From Phascolarctobacterium sp. (GTDB taxonomy: Bacteria; Bacillota; Negativicutes; Acidaminococcales; Acidaminococcaceae): DNA of 12,659 nt. The DNA lies in contig JAEDNJ010000024.1 of the NCBI GenBank assembly GCA_016302525.1, positions 1 through 12,659 of the forward strand, given 5' to 3'. This document shows positions 1 through 7,241 of this stretch, one piece after another; position 1 is the first letter of the stretch, and each line of letters starts with the position of its first letter. The position numbers were made by a program, and so were the translations under genes. Under the pieces are notes generated by a model. That model was not told where the DNA came from. It saw nothing but the letters and a program-made list of their open reading frames with translations, and made no database searches.

Positions 1-991
1 TTTGTACACGAATCTCTTGGTCACCAACTTTTACGAGATAGTCCACGATTTCGCCTAAGAAGGCTTTACGCAGAACCAGACCTTGCAAGGCCATAGGATC
101 GTTTTCGCTGGTGAATTTGATTTCGGTAGGACGGCTTGCCAGATTGAAGACTTGCTCGCCCTCTACATGGCTGGGAACAATCAGACCGCTAGGCAGAGGC
201 TTGTTATCGCCCTTGATGAAGCATTTGCCATTATCACGAACAACATCGGTGAAGCTAGAGGTACCAATAAAGCTGAAAACGAATTTGTTCGCAGGATTAT
301 TGTAAATGTTCAGCGGTGTGTCGATTTGCTGCATAACACCCAGCTTCATAACGAGAATACGATGAGACAGAGCCATAGCCTCGCTTTGGTCGTGGGTTAC
401 ATAGATAATAGAGAAGCCGTATTTTTGTTGCAGGTCCTTAATCTCAAAGCGCATTTCTTCACGCAGATGTGGGTCAAGAGAGGACAGCGGTTCGTCCAGC
501 AGCATAACATCAGGATTGATAGCTAGAGCACGTGCCAGAGCTACACGCTGCTTGCCGCCGCCAGATAAATCTGCTGGGCTGTCGTTAGCAGACTTCAGCA
601 GGTTAGTAGCGGTGAGAGCATCACGGGTACGACGGTCGATTTCGCTCTTTTCAATCTTGCGCAAACGTAGAGGGAAGGCAACATTTTCGTAGACAGACAT
701 ATGCGGCCATACTGCGAAGGCTTGGAAAACCATACCAAAGTTACGGTCTTCAGGAGGAGTATAGTGATGCTTGCGAGGGGAGCTGAACAGCTTATCGCCA
801 ACCCAAACCTCGCCGTCAGTCAAATCCTCGAAGCCGGCAACCATACGCAGGGTAGTGGTTTTGCCGCAGCCAGAGGGGCCCAGCATGGAGAAGCATTCGC
901 CCTTGCCAATTTCAAAGCTTAAATCATTAACTGCAGGTGGAATGCCAGGTGCATATTGTTTAGTAACATTTACTAAGCGTACAAAGGACAT
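1..991 (-). CDS. ABC importer ATPase 2, FbpC/PotA-like, 3' end cut by window edge
   Basis: ATP-hydrolysing subunit of an inner-membrane ABC importer. 330 residues are visible from an ATG at 991-989; the stop lies beyond the window, and relatives run to about 350-370 residues. Seen: Walker A GPSGCGKT (38-45), Q-loop Gln90 in VFQAFAVWP, signature LSGGGKQR (142-149), Walker B VMLLDE (162-167), D-loop SSLD, H-loop His200 in VTHD, then a C-terminal regulatory (TOBE-like) region. The signature reads LSGGG, not the usual LSGGQ, whereas ATPase 1 of the same operon is canonical. The start lies 2 bp after the permease stop, with an AGGTGA-type ribosome site inside the permease 3' end, so the genes are translationally coupled. 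Being a second, non-identical ATPase next to a permease with both membrane domains fused, it probably pairs with ATPase 1 as a heterodimer (inference). The substrate is unknown. Confidence 0.9.
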   Translation of the reverse strand, partial: MSFVRLVNVTKQYAPGIPPAVNDLSFEIGKGECFSMLGPSGCGKTTTLRMVAGFEDLTDGEVWVGDKLFSSPRKHHYTPPEDRNFGMVFQAFAVWPHMSVYENVAFPLRLRKIEKSEIDRRTRDALTATNLLKSANDSPADLSGGGKQRVALARALAINPDVMLLDEPLSSLDPHLREEMRFEIKDLQQKYGFSIIYVTHDQSEAMALSHRILVMKLGVMQQIDTPLNIYNNPANKFVFSFIGTSSFTDVVRDNGKCFIKGDNKPLPSGLIVPSHVEGEQVFNLASRPTEIKFTSENDPMALQGLVLRKAFLGEIVDYLVKVGDQEIRVQ

Positions 992-993
992 GA

Positions 994-2688
994 TTATTCA
1001 CCTGCTTTCTTAGTAAAACGATTAATCAGTGTTTGACCTACAACGATAAGAATAAGGGCAATGCCAGCCAGAGCGGTGGACATAACGGTTTCGCCGTCCT
1101 CGTTCAGGGTGTAGATAGCAACACCGATGGTACGGGTTGTAGGAGCATACAGCATGATGGATACGGTCAATTCACGCAGAGCCGGCAAGAAAATCAGGAA
1201 GAACGCAGAAATCATACCAGGACGAACCAGCGGAATAACGATATCCTTTAAGGATTGCCACATGGTAGCACCGCAGGAGCGAGATGCTTCCATCAAGGAG
1301 TCGTGCACCTGCTCTAAGGCAGCGGAGTTTGCCTTTAAGGAGAAGGCCATGTAACGAGCGATATAAGCAACGAGGATAATCCAGACGGAGTTATACAGGT
1401 TGATACCGAATTGACCGGACCAAGCCAGGATTACGCCTAAAGCGATAACGGAGCCAGGAACGGAGAAGGGCAGCATACCTAAGAATTCCAGGATGCCCTT
1501 GCCGCGAACCTTCATCTTTACGATAACATAGGAAATCATTACGCCGGCAAACATGGTAATGAGAGCGGCAACGAGACCAAGGGATACAGAGTTGAAGATT
1601 GCGTCCTTAGTTACTTCATATTCGGTGAGGATGTACTTATAGTTGTTGAGAGACATATTCTCCCAGGTCAGAGGCAGACCGTAGGTGTCAACAGCACCAA
1701 CCATGAAGATGATGACTGTGGGCAGTACGATGGTAAAGCCAATGTAAGCTAGGCAGAAAATCAGCAGCGGCCAGCGCAGACCACGCAGCTTTAATTCCAT
1801 AGGACGGAAGGATTTACCGCCGATAATTTGGTAATGGCCGCGAGAAAGAATCTTTTGTTGTGCCCAGATGATAACTGCAGCAGAAACAACTAAAACGGTG
1901 GATAATACTGTACCAGTACGAATGGATTCAAAGGAGCCGCCGGATTGGTGAATTTTTTCGTAAATCAGAGTAGGAATGTTGTAGATACCCTGCTCAATAC
2001 CCAAAACTGCAACCGTACCAAAGTGAGCCATGGAGTACAGCATAATCAGGAGCGCACCAGAGAGGATGGAGGGCAGTACCAGAGGAATGGTAATCTTGCG
2101 GGTGATGGTGAAAAGGCCAGCACCAGAAATACGCGCAGATTCCTCTAGGGTGGGGTCCATACGCTCTAAAGCGCCGCATACCTGGATAAATACGAAGGGG
2201 AAGAGATACATAACCTCTACAGCAGAAATGCCGTAGTAGCTGTAAATGTTGAAGACAGGCTCCTCCAGACTGAATAAATCCATGAGGAATTTGTTGATAT
2301 AACCAGAGTTAGGAGAAAGCAGCATCTTCCAAGCCAGAGCGCCGATAAAGGAGGGCAGCATGAAGGGCACGAGGAACAGACTCTTCATAAAGGTTTTGTA
2401 GGGAAGGTCCGTACGCGTTACCAGCCAGGCAAAGAAGGTACCAACGATGGTAGAGCCAATGGTGGTCATACCAGCGATAAAGAGAGAGTTTAGAAGAGCC
2501 TGATAGGTTTCGGGCTCTCTTAAAACTGCGTAGAAGTCAGCAGCGTTGAAGGCGCCGTTAACGAAGAAAGCATTAAATAAAATTAAGAGTACGGGCCAGG
2601 CAACGAAGATGACCAATACGGCAATAGAGATGAAGAGGATAAGGTGAGCAATGCCAAAGCCAGTATCCTTTTTTATACCTTTGTTCAC
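994..2688 (-). CDS. ABC importer permease, two fused BPD_transp_1 domains (FbpB/AfuB-like)
   Basis: Inner-membrane channel subunit, 564 residues, made of two homologous permease halves in one chain as in FbpB/AfuB-type ferric or organophosphate importers. Seen: many hydrophobic segments, and two EAA-type ATPase-docking loops, around residues 182-206 (LEESARISGAG...IPLVLP) and 466-490 (LMEASRSCGAT...IPLVRP). A hydrophilic joint near 280-305 separates the halves. The start is GTG at 2688-2686, overlapping the TGA of ATPase 1 by 4 bp (GTGA). A perfect AGGAGGTG ribosome site 8 nt upstream, inside the ATPase 1 gene, supports it. One such chain supplies both membrane domains, so two ATPase chains complete the transporter. 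The family is clear; the solute cannot be told from the permease. Confidence 0.93.
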   Translation of the reverse strand: MNKGIKKDTGFGIAHLILFISIAVLVIFVAWPVLLILFNAFFVNGAFNAADFYAVLREPETYQALLNSLFIAGMTTIGSTIVGTFFAWLVTRTDLPYKTFMKSLFLVPFMLPSFIGALAWKMLLSPNSGYINKFLMDLFSLEEPVFNIYSYYGISAVEVMYLFPFVFIQVCGALERMDPTLEESARISGAGLFTITRKITIPLVLPSILSGALLIMLYSMAHFGTVAVLGIEQGIYNIPTLIYEKIHQSGGSFESIRTGTVLSTVLVVSAAVIIWAQQKILSRGHYQIIGGKSFRPMELKLRGLRWPLLIFCLAYIGFTIVLPTVIIFMVGAVDTYGLPLTWENMSLNNYKYILTEYEVTKDAIFNSVSLGLVAALITMFAGVMISYVIVKMKVRGKGILEFLGMLPFSVPGSVIALGVILAWSGQFGINLYNSVWIILVAYIARYMAFSLKANSAALEQVHDSLMEASRSCGATMWQSLKDIVIPLVRPGMISAFFLIFLPALRELTVSIMLYAPTTRTIGVAIYTLNEDGETVMSTALAGIALILIVVGQTLINRFTKKAGE

Positions 2689-3785
2689 AGCTCCTCCACC
2701 TCCTTCAGTTGAGCAGAATCAAACCAGTGCAGGGCGCGGAAGCTGATATAACATTCCTCGCCATCCTTGAACATCAGGTCTTGGCTAATAGCCTCGTGGG
2801 TAACAACCTCGGTACGCAGAACCTCGCCATCAATGTTGATAGCATAGTCCATAGTGGTGCCAAGATAGCTAGCACGCTGGATAACGCCCTTGAGGCACTT
2901 GCCTTCGGGCTTACGCATAATTGCTACATCAGAGGGACGGAAGCCTACAACATATTGTGCGGCCTTCTTTTCGGGGCCAGCGTAGGGAACCTCCTGGCTG
3001 CCAGAGCCAACAAAGAATTTGCCGTCCTTTTCAGTGATGTTGAGGAAGTTCGCAATACCCATGAATTTGAAGACGAAGAGGTCAGCGGGCTTTTCAAAAA
3101 TTTCGTAGGGATCGCCAATCTGACGAATCTTGCCATGAGAGTCCATGATAGCAATTCTGTCGGAAATTGCCAGAGCAACCTCCTGGTCGTGGGTTACATA
3201 CATAACAGTGATACCGAACTTGCGTTGCAGGGCCTTGATTTCAAAGCGCATTTCCTCGCGCAGGTTAGCATCCAGGTTGGACAGAGGCTCGTCCAGCAGC
3301 ATTACAGAGGGGTCTGCCACGAGAGCACGCGCTAAGGCAACGCGCTGTTGTTGACCGCCAGAAAGCTCGGAGGGGAGACGCTTTTCCATGCCCTTCATGC
3401 CTACGATATCAATCATACGCATTACCAGCTCATCAATTTCTTTTTTAGCACGCTTTTCCATTTTCAGAGGATAAGCGATATTTTCGTATACGGTCATGTG
3501 GGGCCAAACTGCATAGTCCTGGAACACAACGCCTAAGCCGCGGCGTTCTGGGGGAATGTAGGCACCACTGCCGCTGTCTGCTACAACGGTGTTATCAATG
3601 CAGATTTTACCTTGATCGGGAACCTCGTGTCCGGCGATAAGACGAATTAACACTGTCTTGCCGCAGCCGGAGGGGCCCAGCAGGGTAAAGCATTCACCCT
3701 TGTGAATATCGAGGTCGAGACCCTCGTGAACCTTGTGCTCACCATAGGCTTTAAATACGCCCTCGACGGTAATAATGTTTTCCAT
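2685..3785 (-). CDS. ABC importer ATPase 1, FbpC/PotA-like
   Basis: ATP-hydrolysing subunit, 366 residues, full length for the family. Seen: Walker A GPSGCGKT (37-44), Q-loop Gln89 in VFQDYAVWP, canonical signature LSGGQQQR (141-148), Walker B VMLLDE (161-166), D-loop SNLD, H-loop His199 in VTHD, and a C-terminal TOBE-like regulatory region from about residue 240 to the end. The ATG at 3785-3783 is preceded by a GAGGG ribosome site. It is separated from the binding-protein gene by 181 bp containing a terminator-like hairpin, and overlaps the permease start by 4 bp. It is clearly related to ATPase 2, with shared stretches such as AVWPHM and LREEMRFEIK, but not identical. The two probably arose by duplication and now form one transporter (inference). 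Confidence 0.95.
   Translation of the reverse strand: MENIITVEGVFKAYGEHKVHEGLDLDIHKGECFTLLGPSGCGKTVLIRLIAGHEVPDQGKICIDNTVVADSGSGAYIPPERRGLGVVFQDYAVWPHMTVYENIAYPLKMEKRAKKEIDELVMRMIDIVGMKGMEKRLPSELSGGQQQRVALARALVADPSVMLLDEPLSNLDANLREEMRFEIKALQRKFGITVMYVTHDQEVALAISDRIAIMDSHGKIRQIGDPYEIFEKPADLFVFKFMGIANFLNITEKDGKFFVGSGSQEVPYAGPEKKAAQYVVGFRPSDVAIMRKPEGKCLKGVIQRASYLGTTMDYAINIDGEVLRTEVVTHEAISQDLMFKDGEECYISFRALHWFDSAQLKEVEEL
2697..2704 (-). promoter_or_regulatory. Ribosome binding site of the permease, inside the ATPase 1 gene
   Basis: AGGAGGTG on the minus strand, 8 nt before the GTG at 2688. It decides the non-ATG start of the permease and indicates coupled translation across the 4-bp overlap. A second purine run, GGAGGAG, lies at 2691-2697 but is too close to the start codon to be the main site. 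Confidence 0.75.
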
Positions 3786-3864
3786 ATTATTTCCCTCAAT
3801 ACATAGGCAAAACGCTTTTAAGCATGAAGCTCAAAGAAGCCAGCCTTGCAATACCTAAAACTAG

Positions 3865-3905
3865 AAAAAGCGGCAGAACGGATAGACCTCCATTCTGCGC
3901 GCTTT
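3865..3905 (-). terminator. Terminator-like hairpin between binding protein and ATPase 1
   Basis: On the minus strand the arms at 3905-3893 and 3878-3867 (AAAGCGCGCAGAA / TTCTGCCGCTTT, one unpaired base) enclose a 14-nt loop. A short U run follows (five A on the plus strand, 3869-3865). It lies after the binding-protein gene and before ATPase 1, where a leaky terminator would give an excess of binding protein over transporter. The U run is short, so partial termination or mRNA 3'-end protection is more likely than a full stop (inference). Confidence 0.6.
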
Positions 3906-3966
3906 GTGAAACATAACTGTTAAATTTTAGCTAGCCAATGGGAGGAGCTCCCTTTGGAGGGCAAAA

Positions 3967-5010
3967 CTATTTCTTAACTTGCATGATTTCGGTGAATTTC
4001 TTGATAACGGATTCTTTGGTTTTAACTGCTTCCAAGTAATCGCAAGGAATAGCTTGAGCCATAGCATCCTTCGGCTTGGGCAGGGTGAAGTGCTTGTTAG
4101 GCATAGGAACATCTTCACGAACAGGAATGGTGCCTTGAGCAGCAACCATGGTTTGAGCTTCCTTACCCAGCAGGTAGTCAACGAATTTCTTAGCAGCGTC
4201 AACCTTAGGAGTGCCCTTGAAAATAGCTACAGGAGAAGGAATTACCAGTAATTCTTTCGGATAGCACATCTTCAGATGAGCGCCCTTAGCGATTTTAGCG
4301 CTGGTGATGTAGTCAACTGCCAGAGAAGCGCTTAATTCGCCAGAAGCGGTATCGTCGATAACTTGGCCAGAGCCTTTACCGATACGGCCGCCGTTAGCTT
4401 TGATGTTTTGGAAGAATTCCCAACCAAATTTGGATTGCAGCAGAGTTACGGACATATAAGAGGTGCCGGACAGTGCGGGGTTAGCAATACCGAATTTGCC
4501 CTTGTATTCGGGTTTCAGCAGGTCTTGCCAGGAGGTAGGAGCTTCTTTAATCTTATCGGTGTTAACGATGATACCCAGGGTACCCAGACGAGCTGCATGG
4601 AAGGAGCCATCATAATCCTTGAACGGGTTAATGGTTTCTTTAGCAACAGGAGATTTGTAGGTTTCCAGGATGCCTTCGGATTTCATTTTGTAGAAGTCAG
4701 GTACTTCAGAGGTCCAGATAACGTCAGCCAGAATTTTGCCGGATTGACGTTCAGCAGCGATTTTAGCCATCAGCTTACCAGCGCCAGCGGATTGATAGTC
4801 AACTTCGATGCCAGGGTTCTTTTTCTTGAAGCCTTCAACGATACCCTTAATCAGGGATTCCTTCATAGAGGTGTAGATAATCAGCTTTTTGCTGTCCTTA
4901 GCAGCAGGAGCTTTTTTCTCTTCAGCCTTTTTGTCGCCGCCGCCGCAGCCAACGATCATGCTAGAAGCAACTACAGTAGCAAGAGCCAGTGCACAAAGTT
5001 TTTTGTTCAT
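3967..5010 (-). CDS. ABC importer substrate-binding lipoprotein (FbpA/AfuA-like family)
   Basis: Extracytoplasmic solute-binding lipoprotein, 347 residues. Seen: a signal peptide with lipobox IVGC (Cys22), a Lys/Glu/Ala-rich tether (26-42), then the family fold starting LIIYTSMKE. Family motifs include ADVIWTSEVPDF (95-106), RLGTLGIIVNTDKI (141-154) and the hinge segment GIANPALSGTS (174-184). The ATG at 5010-5008 follows a strong GAGGAGG site. It is the first gene of the importer operon and the likely source of specificity. The adjacent Tyr-Tyr pair that binds iron in FbpA is absent; AVDYI (231-235) appears at roughly that place. Calling it ferric-specific would therefore overreach. Sugar phosphate, phosphonate or another anion are alternatives. 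Lipid anchoring fits either the outer face of the inner membrane or, in a diderm, a periplasmic location. Confidence 0.93.
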   Translation of the reverse strand: MNKKLCALALATVVASSMIVGCGGGDKKAEEKKAPAAKDSKKLIIYTSMKESLIKGIVEGFKKKNPGIEVDYQSAGAGKLMAKIAAERQSGKILADVIWTSEVPDFYKMKSEGILETYKSPVAKETINPFKDYDGSFHAARLGTLGIIVNTDKIKEAPTSWQDLLKPEYKGKFGIANPALSGTSYMSVTLLQSKFGWEFFQNIKANGGRIGKGSGQVIDDTASGELSASLAVDYITSAKIAKGAHLKMCYPKELLVIPSPVAIFKGTPKVDAAKKFVDYLLGKEAQTMVAAQGTIPVREDVPMPNKHFTLPKPKDAMAQAIPCDYLEAVKTKESVIKKFTEIMQVKK

Positions 5011-5032
5011 AATTTTGCCTCCTCAATATTGT

Positions 5033-5055
5033 GTCTACACATCCTTGTAGTAGAC
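5033..5055. promoter_or_regulatory. Inverted repeat in the leader of the importer operon
   Basis: GTCTACACA and TGTAGTAGAC flank a 4-nt TCCT centre, pairing except for one bulged A. It lies between the candidate minus-strand -10 box (5063-5068) and the GAGGAGG ribosome site. It could be a repressor operator or an mRNA leader hairpin; sequence alone does not decide. Confidence 0.4.
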
Positions 5056-5062
5056 CGGTACT

Positions 5063-5091
5063 TTATTAGCTATGCAAATTTCTGTCGTCAA
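5063..5091 (-). promoter_or_regulatory. Candidate sigma-A promoter of the importer operon
   Basis: On the minus strand, -35 TTGACG (5091-5086), a 17-bp spacer and -10 TAATAA (5068-5063), about 50 bp before the ATG of the binding protein. The -35 is near consensus; the -10 is weak, as expected for a regulated promoter. No other candidate nearby is better. Confidence 0.45.
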
Positions 5092-5224
5092 CAGCCTTGT
5101 TTGTGATAGAAATAGTACAGCATATATACATATATAAGGTATCACATTATGCAAAAAATTGCAAGGAAAAATTAGCTTATGCATAATTCTCAGGGGATGT
5201 TAGACTTACAAATTTTATACTTGT

Positions 5225-5249
5225 TGCTACAAAAGTTACATATGTAGCA
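5225..5249. promoter_or_regulatory. Dyad TGCTAC-N13-GTAGCA, possible operator
   Basis: A perfect 6-bp inverted repeat with a 13-bp centre that itself contains ACATAT. It ends 27 bp before the -35 box of the rightward promoter, where an activator would sit. No named regulator is recognised. Confidence 0.35.
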
Positions 5250-5276
5250 CATTCTTAAAAAAATACATTTTCGTGA

Positions 5277-5305
5277 TTGAAGTCTAGAAGTTTTTGTGAT
5301 AAACT
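5277..5305 (+). promoter_or_regulatory. Candidate sigma-A promoter of the exported-protein cluster
   Basis: TTGAAG (5277-5282), a 17-bp spacer and TAAACT (5300-5305), each 4 of 6 to consensus. It lies about 80 bp before the first gene and gives a long AT-rich leader. Moderate support only. Confidence 0.4.
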
Positions 5306-5370
5306 GTAAAAAGCGGTAATGCGACTGCAAAAAAGTATGTCCTAAATTCAACTTCTAAATAATATGAAAA

Positions 5371-5377
5371 AGAGGTG
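5371..5377 (+). promoter_or_regulatory. Ribosome binding site deciding the GTG start at 5384
   Basis: AGAGGTG ends 6 nt before the GTG at 5384. The upstream in-frame GTG at 5375 lies inside this site, and the ATG at 5393 is 15 nt away, so 5384 is the best start. Confidence 0.7.
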
Positions 5378-5383
5378 TTATTT

Positions 5384-6304
5384 GTGAAAAAAATGTTGAA
5401 AAGAAGCATCCTGATGGCTGTTTTAGCTGGTGTTAGCTTCGTGGCTGCTGGTAACTATGCTGTTCCCGCTTATGCTGAAACCGCAACTGTAACTACCAAT
5501 GTTACCATTGAACAAAAATCTGTTATTAACTGGGAAAAAGGCAGTGATGCAGATGTAGAGGCTATGGGTATTGGTTTACCTCCTGCTAATATGCCTCCTG
5601 CACGAGCTATGGCTCTGGCTCGTCGTGCAGCTATCGTAGATGCTCAACGCAACTTAATTGAAACCATCAAGGGTGTACAGGTTGACTCTGAAACCGTTAT
5701 GGAGAACCTGATGATTTCCAGTGACGTTGTTAAGACTGGTGTGAGCGGCATTATAAAAGGTGCGGTAATTGTTAAGGAATATACCAATCCTGATGGAAGC
5801 TATTCTGTTATTATGAAGGTGCCTATGTTTGGCGTTAAGGATTCTGTAGCTTCTGTTGCTGTTCCTTCCGTTGCTCCTCAACCGGAGCCCTTACCGGTTG
5901 TTGATGTGAAAGAAACTCCGTTGCCGAAACCGGTTATTAAAGAGGTACAAAGTGTTGGTTATACCGGCGTTATCGTTGATGCTACTGGTCTGGGCCTGGA
6001 AGCAACCTTCTCCCCGGTTATATATGATACAAATGGCCGTGCTATTTATGGCATGAAAAATATAGATCCGAATTTTGCAATTTCTAAGGGTATGGTTGAA
6101 TACTCCAAGGATCTGCAAAAGGCTACTGTAGGCAGCCGTGCAGGCAGCAATGCTTTAGTGGTAAAAGCAGTTGGAGTTAAAGGCGGCGCTAACAGTGTCA
6201 ATAAGGTGAATGTGGTTGTATCCGTTGAGGACGGCGACAAGATTTTGCTGGCAAATGAAAAAACCAACATGCTGAGCCAATGTGCAGTTGTATTTGTAAG
6301 ATAA
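5384..6304 (+). CDS. Exported LPP20-domain protein A with conserved C-terminal domain
   Basis: 306 residues from GTG 5384. Seen: a signal peptide with a probable cleavage after AYA (residue 31); an LPP20/FlgP-like domain (about 50-150) with the alanine/arginine-rich helix ARRAAIVDAQRNLIETI and the strand region DGSYSVIMKVPMFG; a proline-rich linker (about 160-188); and a C-terminal domain (191-306) beginning YTGVIVDATGL, containing SPVIYDTNGRAIYG and ending in VVFVR. No lipobox Cys follows the signal, so the protein is probably soluble in the periplasm or attached to a partner, unlike the lipidated LPP20/FlgP proteins of Proteobacteria. It is a close paralogue of the gene at 9210-10322, which has a coiled-coil insertion instead of the proline linker. 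A strong hairpin follows the stop. Function unknown; by family it is an envelope structural component (inference). Confidence 0.88.
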   Translation: MKKMLKRSILMAVLAGVSFVAAGNYAVPAYAETATVTTNVTIEQKSVINWEKGSDADVEAMGIGLPPANMPPARAMALARRAAIVDAQRNLIETIKGVQVDSETVMENLMISSDVVKTGVSGIIKGAVIVKEYTNPDGSYSVIMKVPMFGVKDSVASVAVPSVAPQPEPLPVVDVKETPLPKPVIKEVQSVGYTGVIVDATGLGLEATFSPVIYDTNGRAIYGMKNIDPNFAISKGMVEYSKDLQKATVGSRAGSNALVVKAVGVKGGANSVNKVNVVVSVEDGDKILLANEKTNMLSQCAVVFVR

Positions 6305-6317
6305 TATTTTAGTTTTT

Positions 6318-6361
6318 AACAAGGCAAGGCATCTCTCTTTATGTGGATGCCTTGTTTTGTT
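6318..6361 (+). terminator. Intrinsic terminator or attenuator after LPP20-like gene A
   Basis: Arms at 6318-6333 and 6346-6361 form a 16-bp stem (two G-U pairs) around a 12-nt loop. The 3' arm ends in a U-rich run, TTGTTTTGTT. It sits 14 nt after the stop and only 14 nt before the next start, so it likely lowers but need not abolish transcription of the downstream cluster. Confidence 0.75.
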
Positions 6362-6375
6362 AGGGTGCTGTAATT

Positions 6376-7212
6376 ATGAAAAAGCTGCTATATATTCCCT
6401 TAAGCATTGGGCTGTTGTGCTTTTCCAGCTTCTGTCAGGCAGCTGACCCATCGCCTCAGTCTGAGACAAATGTTAGTGTCAGCACTGAATCACAAGGAAT
6501 AATCGATAAAATTTTAAGCCTTGTGACCGTAGAAAAGCCAGATAAGCCTGAGGTGCTGCCAACATATAAGCACTTACCCACAAGTGAAGCTGCTTTAGCT
6601 AGCTACCAGGAGGCAGAAGAGCTCTTGTACAGTGCATTAAATACTAATGCTAATGATGAAAGAAGAGCTAAACTAGGCAAGGCCATTGAACTCATTATCT
6701 CTGTCAATGATAAGGAGAAGGATTGTGCTGCTGCCCAGTTTTTGGCCGCCAAGCTTTACAGAGCCTATGGTGGCTTAGCCTATGCTAAAAAATATCAACA
6801 GATGGCAGTAGATACCTGCGCTAGAGGCCTGGCAAAGGACCTTAGCTGCCGTCAGGCCCATCTGGATTTGGCAATTATGTTCTTTGCTGGTGATTATCGC
6901 TATGATAAGGATTATGCTGAATATGCAGAGCGGGCTCAGCTGCACGCAAAAGAGGTTTTACAACAAACAGAGACCTTGAACAAGCCCACAGCAAGAGCTG
7001 ATTATCAGTCTGCGCTAGCTAGCATGATTTTGGGTAAGGACAAGGATGCTAAGCAATATTTAAAGCTGGCCCTCGAAAAAGGATATCCTGCCAATAAAAG
7101 CTATGCAAGGGTTTGTGAGGATATGCTGGACGGAGAGTTTCAGGTTTATCCAACAAAGGCAGAGTCTGTAAAGCAAAGCTTTTTGGCCTATAGCTTTGGC
7201 TTAGTAGAGTAG
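6376..7212 (+). CDS. Exported helical, TPR-like protein of unknown function
   Basis: 278 residues from ATG 6376, with a TTAGGGTG ribosome site upstream. Seen: a signal peptide (about 1-22; cleavage near CQA-ADP), a Ser/Thr-rich low-complexity stretch (25-40), then mostly alpha-helical sequence. Regularly spaced helix pairs at about 115-260 resemble TPR/Sel1 repeats: AAQFLAAKLYRAYGGLAYAKKY, in two parts AAQFLAAKLYRAY and GGLAYAKKY, then CRQAHLDLAIMFFAGD and DYQSALASMILGKDKDAKQYLKLALEKGY, the last as DYQSALASMILG, KDKDAKQYLK and LALEKGY. Such repeats usually bind partner proteins. It lies just after a terminator-like hairpin and 29 bp before the CsgG-like gene, so it probably shares a transcript with the genes that follow. 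I do not recognise a specific family. A scaffold or chaperone for the neighbouring envelope proteins is inference. Confidence 0.85.
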   Translation: MKKLLYIPLSIGLLCFSSFCQAADPSPQSETNVSVSTESQGIIDKILSLVTVEKPDKPEVLPTYKHLPTSEAALASYQEAEELLYSALNTNANDERRAKLGKAIELIISVNDKEKDCAAAQFLAAKLYRAYGGLAYAKKYQQMAVDTCARGLAKDLSCRQAHLDLAIMFFAGDYRYDKDYAEYAERAQLHAKEVLQQTETLNKPTARADYQSALASMILGKDKDAKQYLKLALEKGYPANKSYARVCEDMLDGEFQVYPTKAESVKQSFLAYSFGLVE

Positions 7213-7241
7213 AAAAAATAAATTAGTCAGGAGATTGTGTG

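Larger units (their letters stand above)
5011..5383. other. Divergent intergenic regulatory region
   Basis: 373 bp, AT-rich, without a credible gene, between the leftward importer operon and the rightward exported-protein cluster. It holds a candidate promoter for each direction, an inverted repeat next to the importer ribosome site (5033-5055), a palindrome TTATGCATAA (5177-5186) and a dyad TGCTAC-N13-GTAGCA (5225-5249) upstream of the rightward promoter. No known operator (Fur, CRP, T-box, riboswitch) was recognised. Confidence 0.6.

Noticed and set aside
83..526. Plus-strand open frame at the left edge
   Set aside because: The minus strand here encodes ATPase 2 with intact motifs right to the window edge; the plus-strand frame is a shadow.
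2709..3335. A 208-codon open frame on the plus strand inside ATPase 1
   Set aside because: It is antisense to a gene with every ABC ATPase motif, has no ribosome site, and reads as a low-plausibility protein.
4363..5106. A 247-codon open frame on the plus strand over the binding-protein gene
   Set aside because: It is the mirror of a well-supported lipoprotein gene and runs into its promoter region; it has no recognisable domain or start signal.
5102..5146. TGTGATA and TATCACA facing each other, resembling CRP half-sites
   Set aside because: The half-sites are 31 bp apart, far too wide for a CRP-family site, and the region is AT-rich enough for chance matches.
5011..5374. Riboswitch or Fur box upstream of the importer
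   Set aside because: No conserved riboswitch core or 19-bp Fur-like palindrome could be found; only short dyads are visible.
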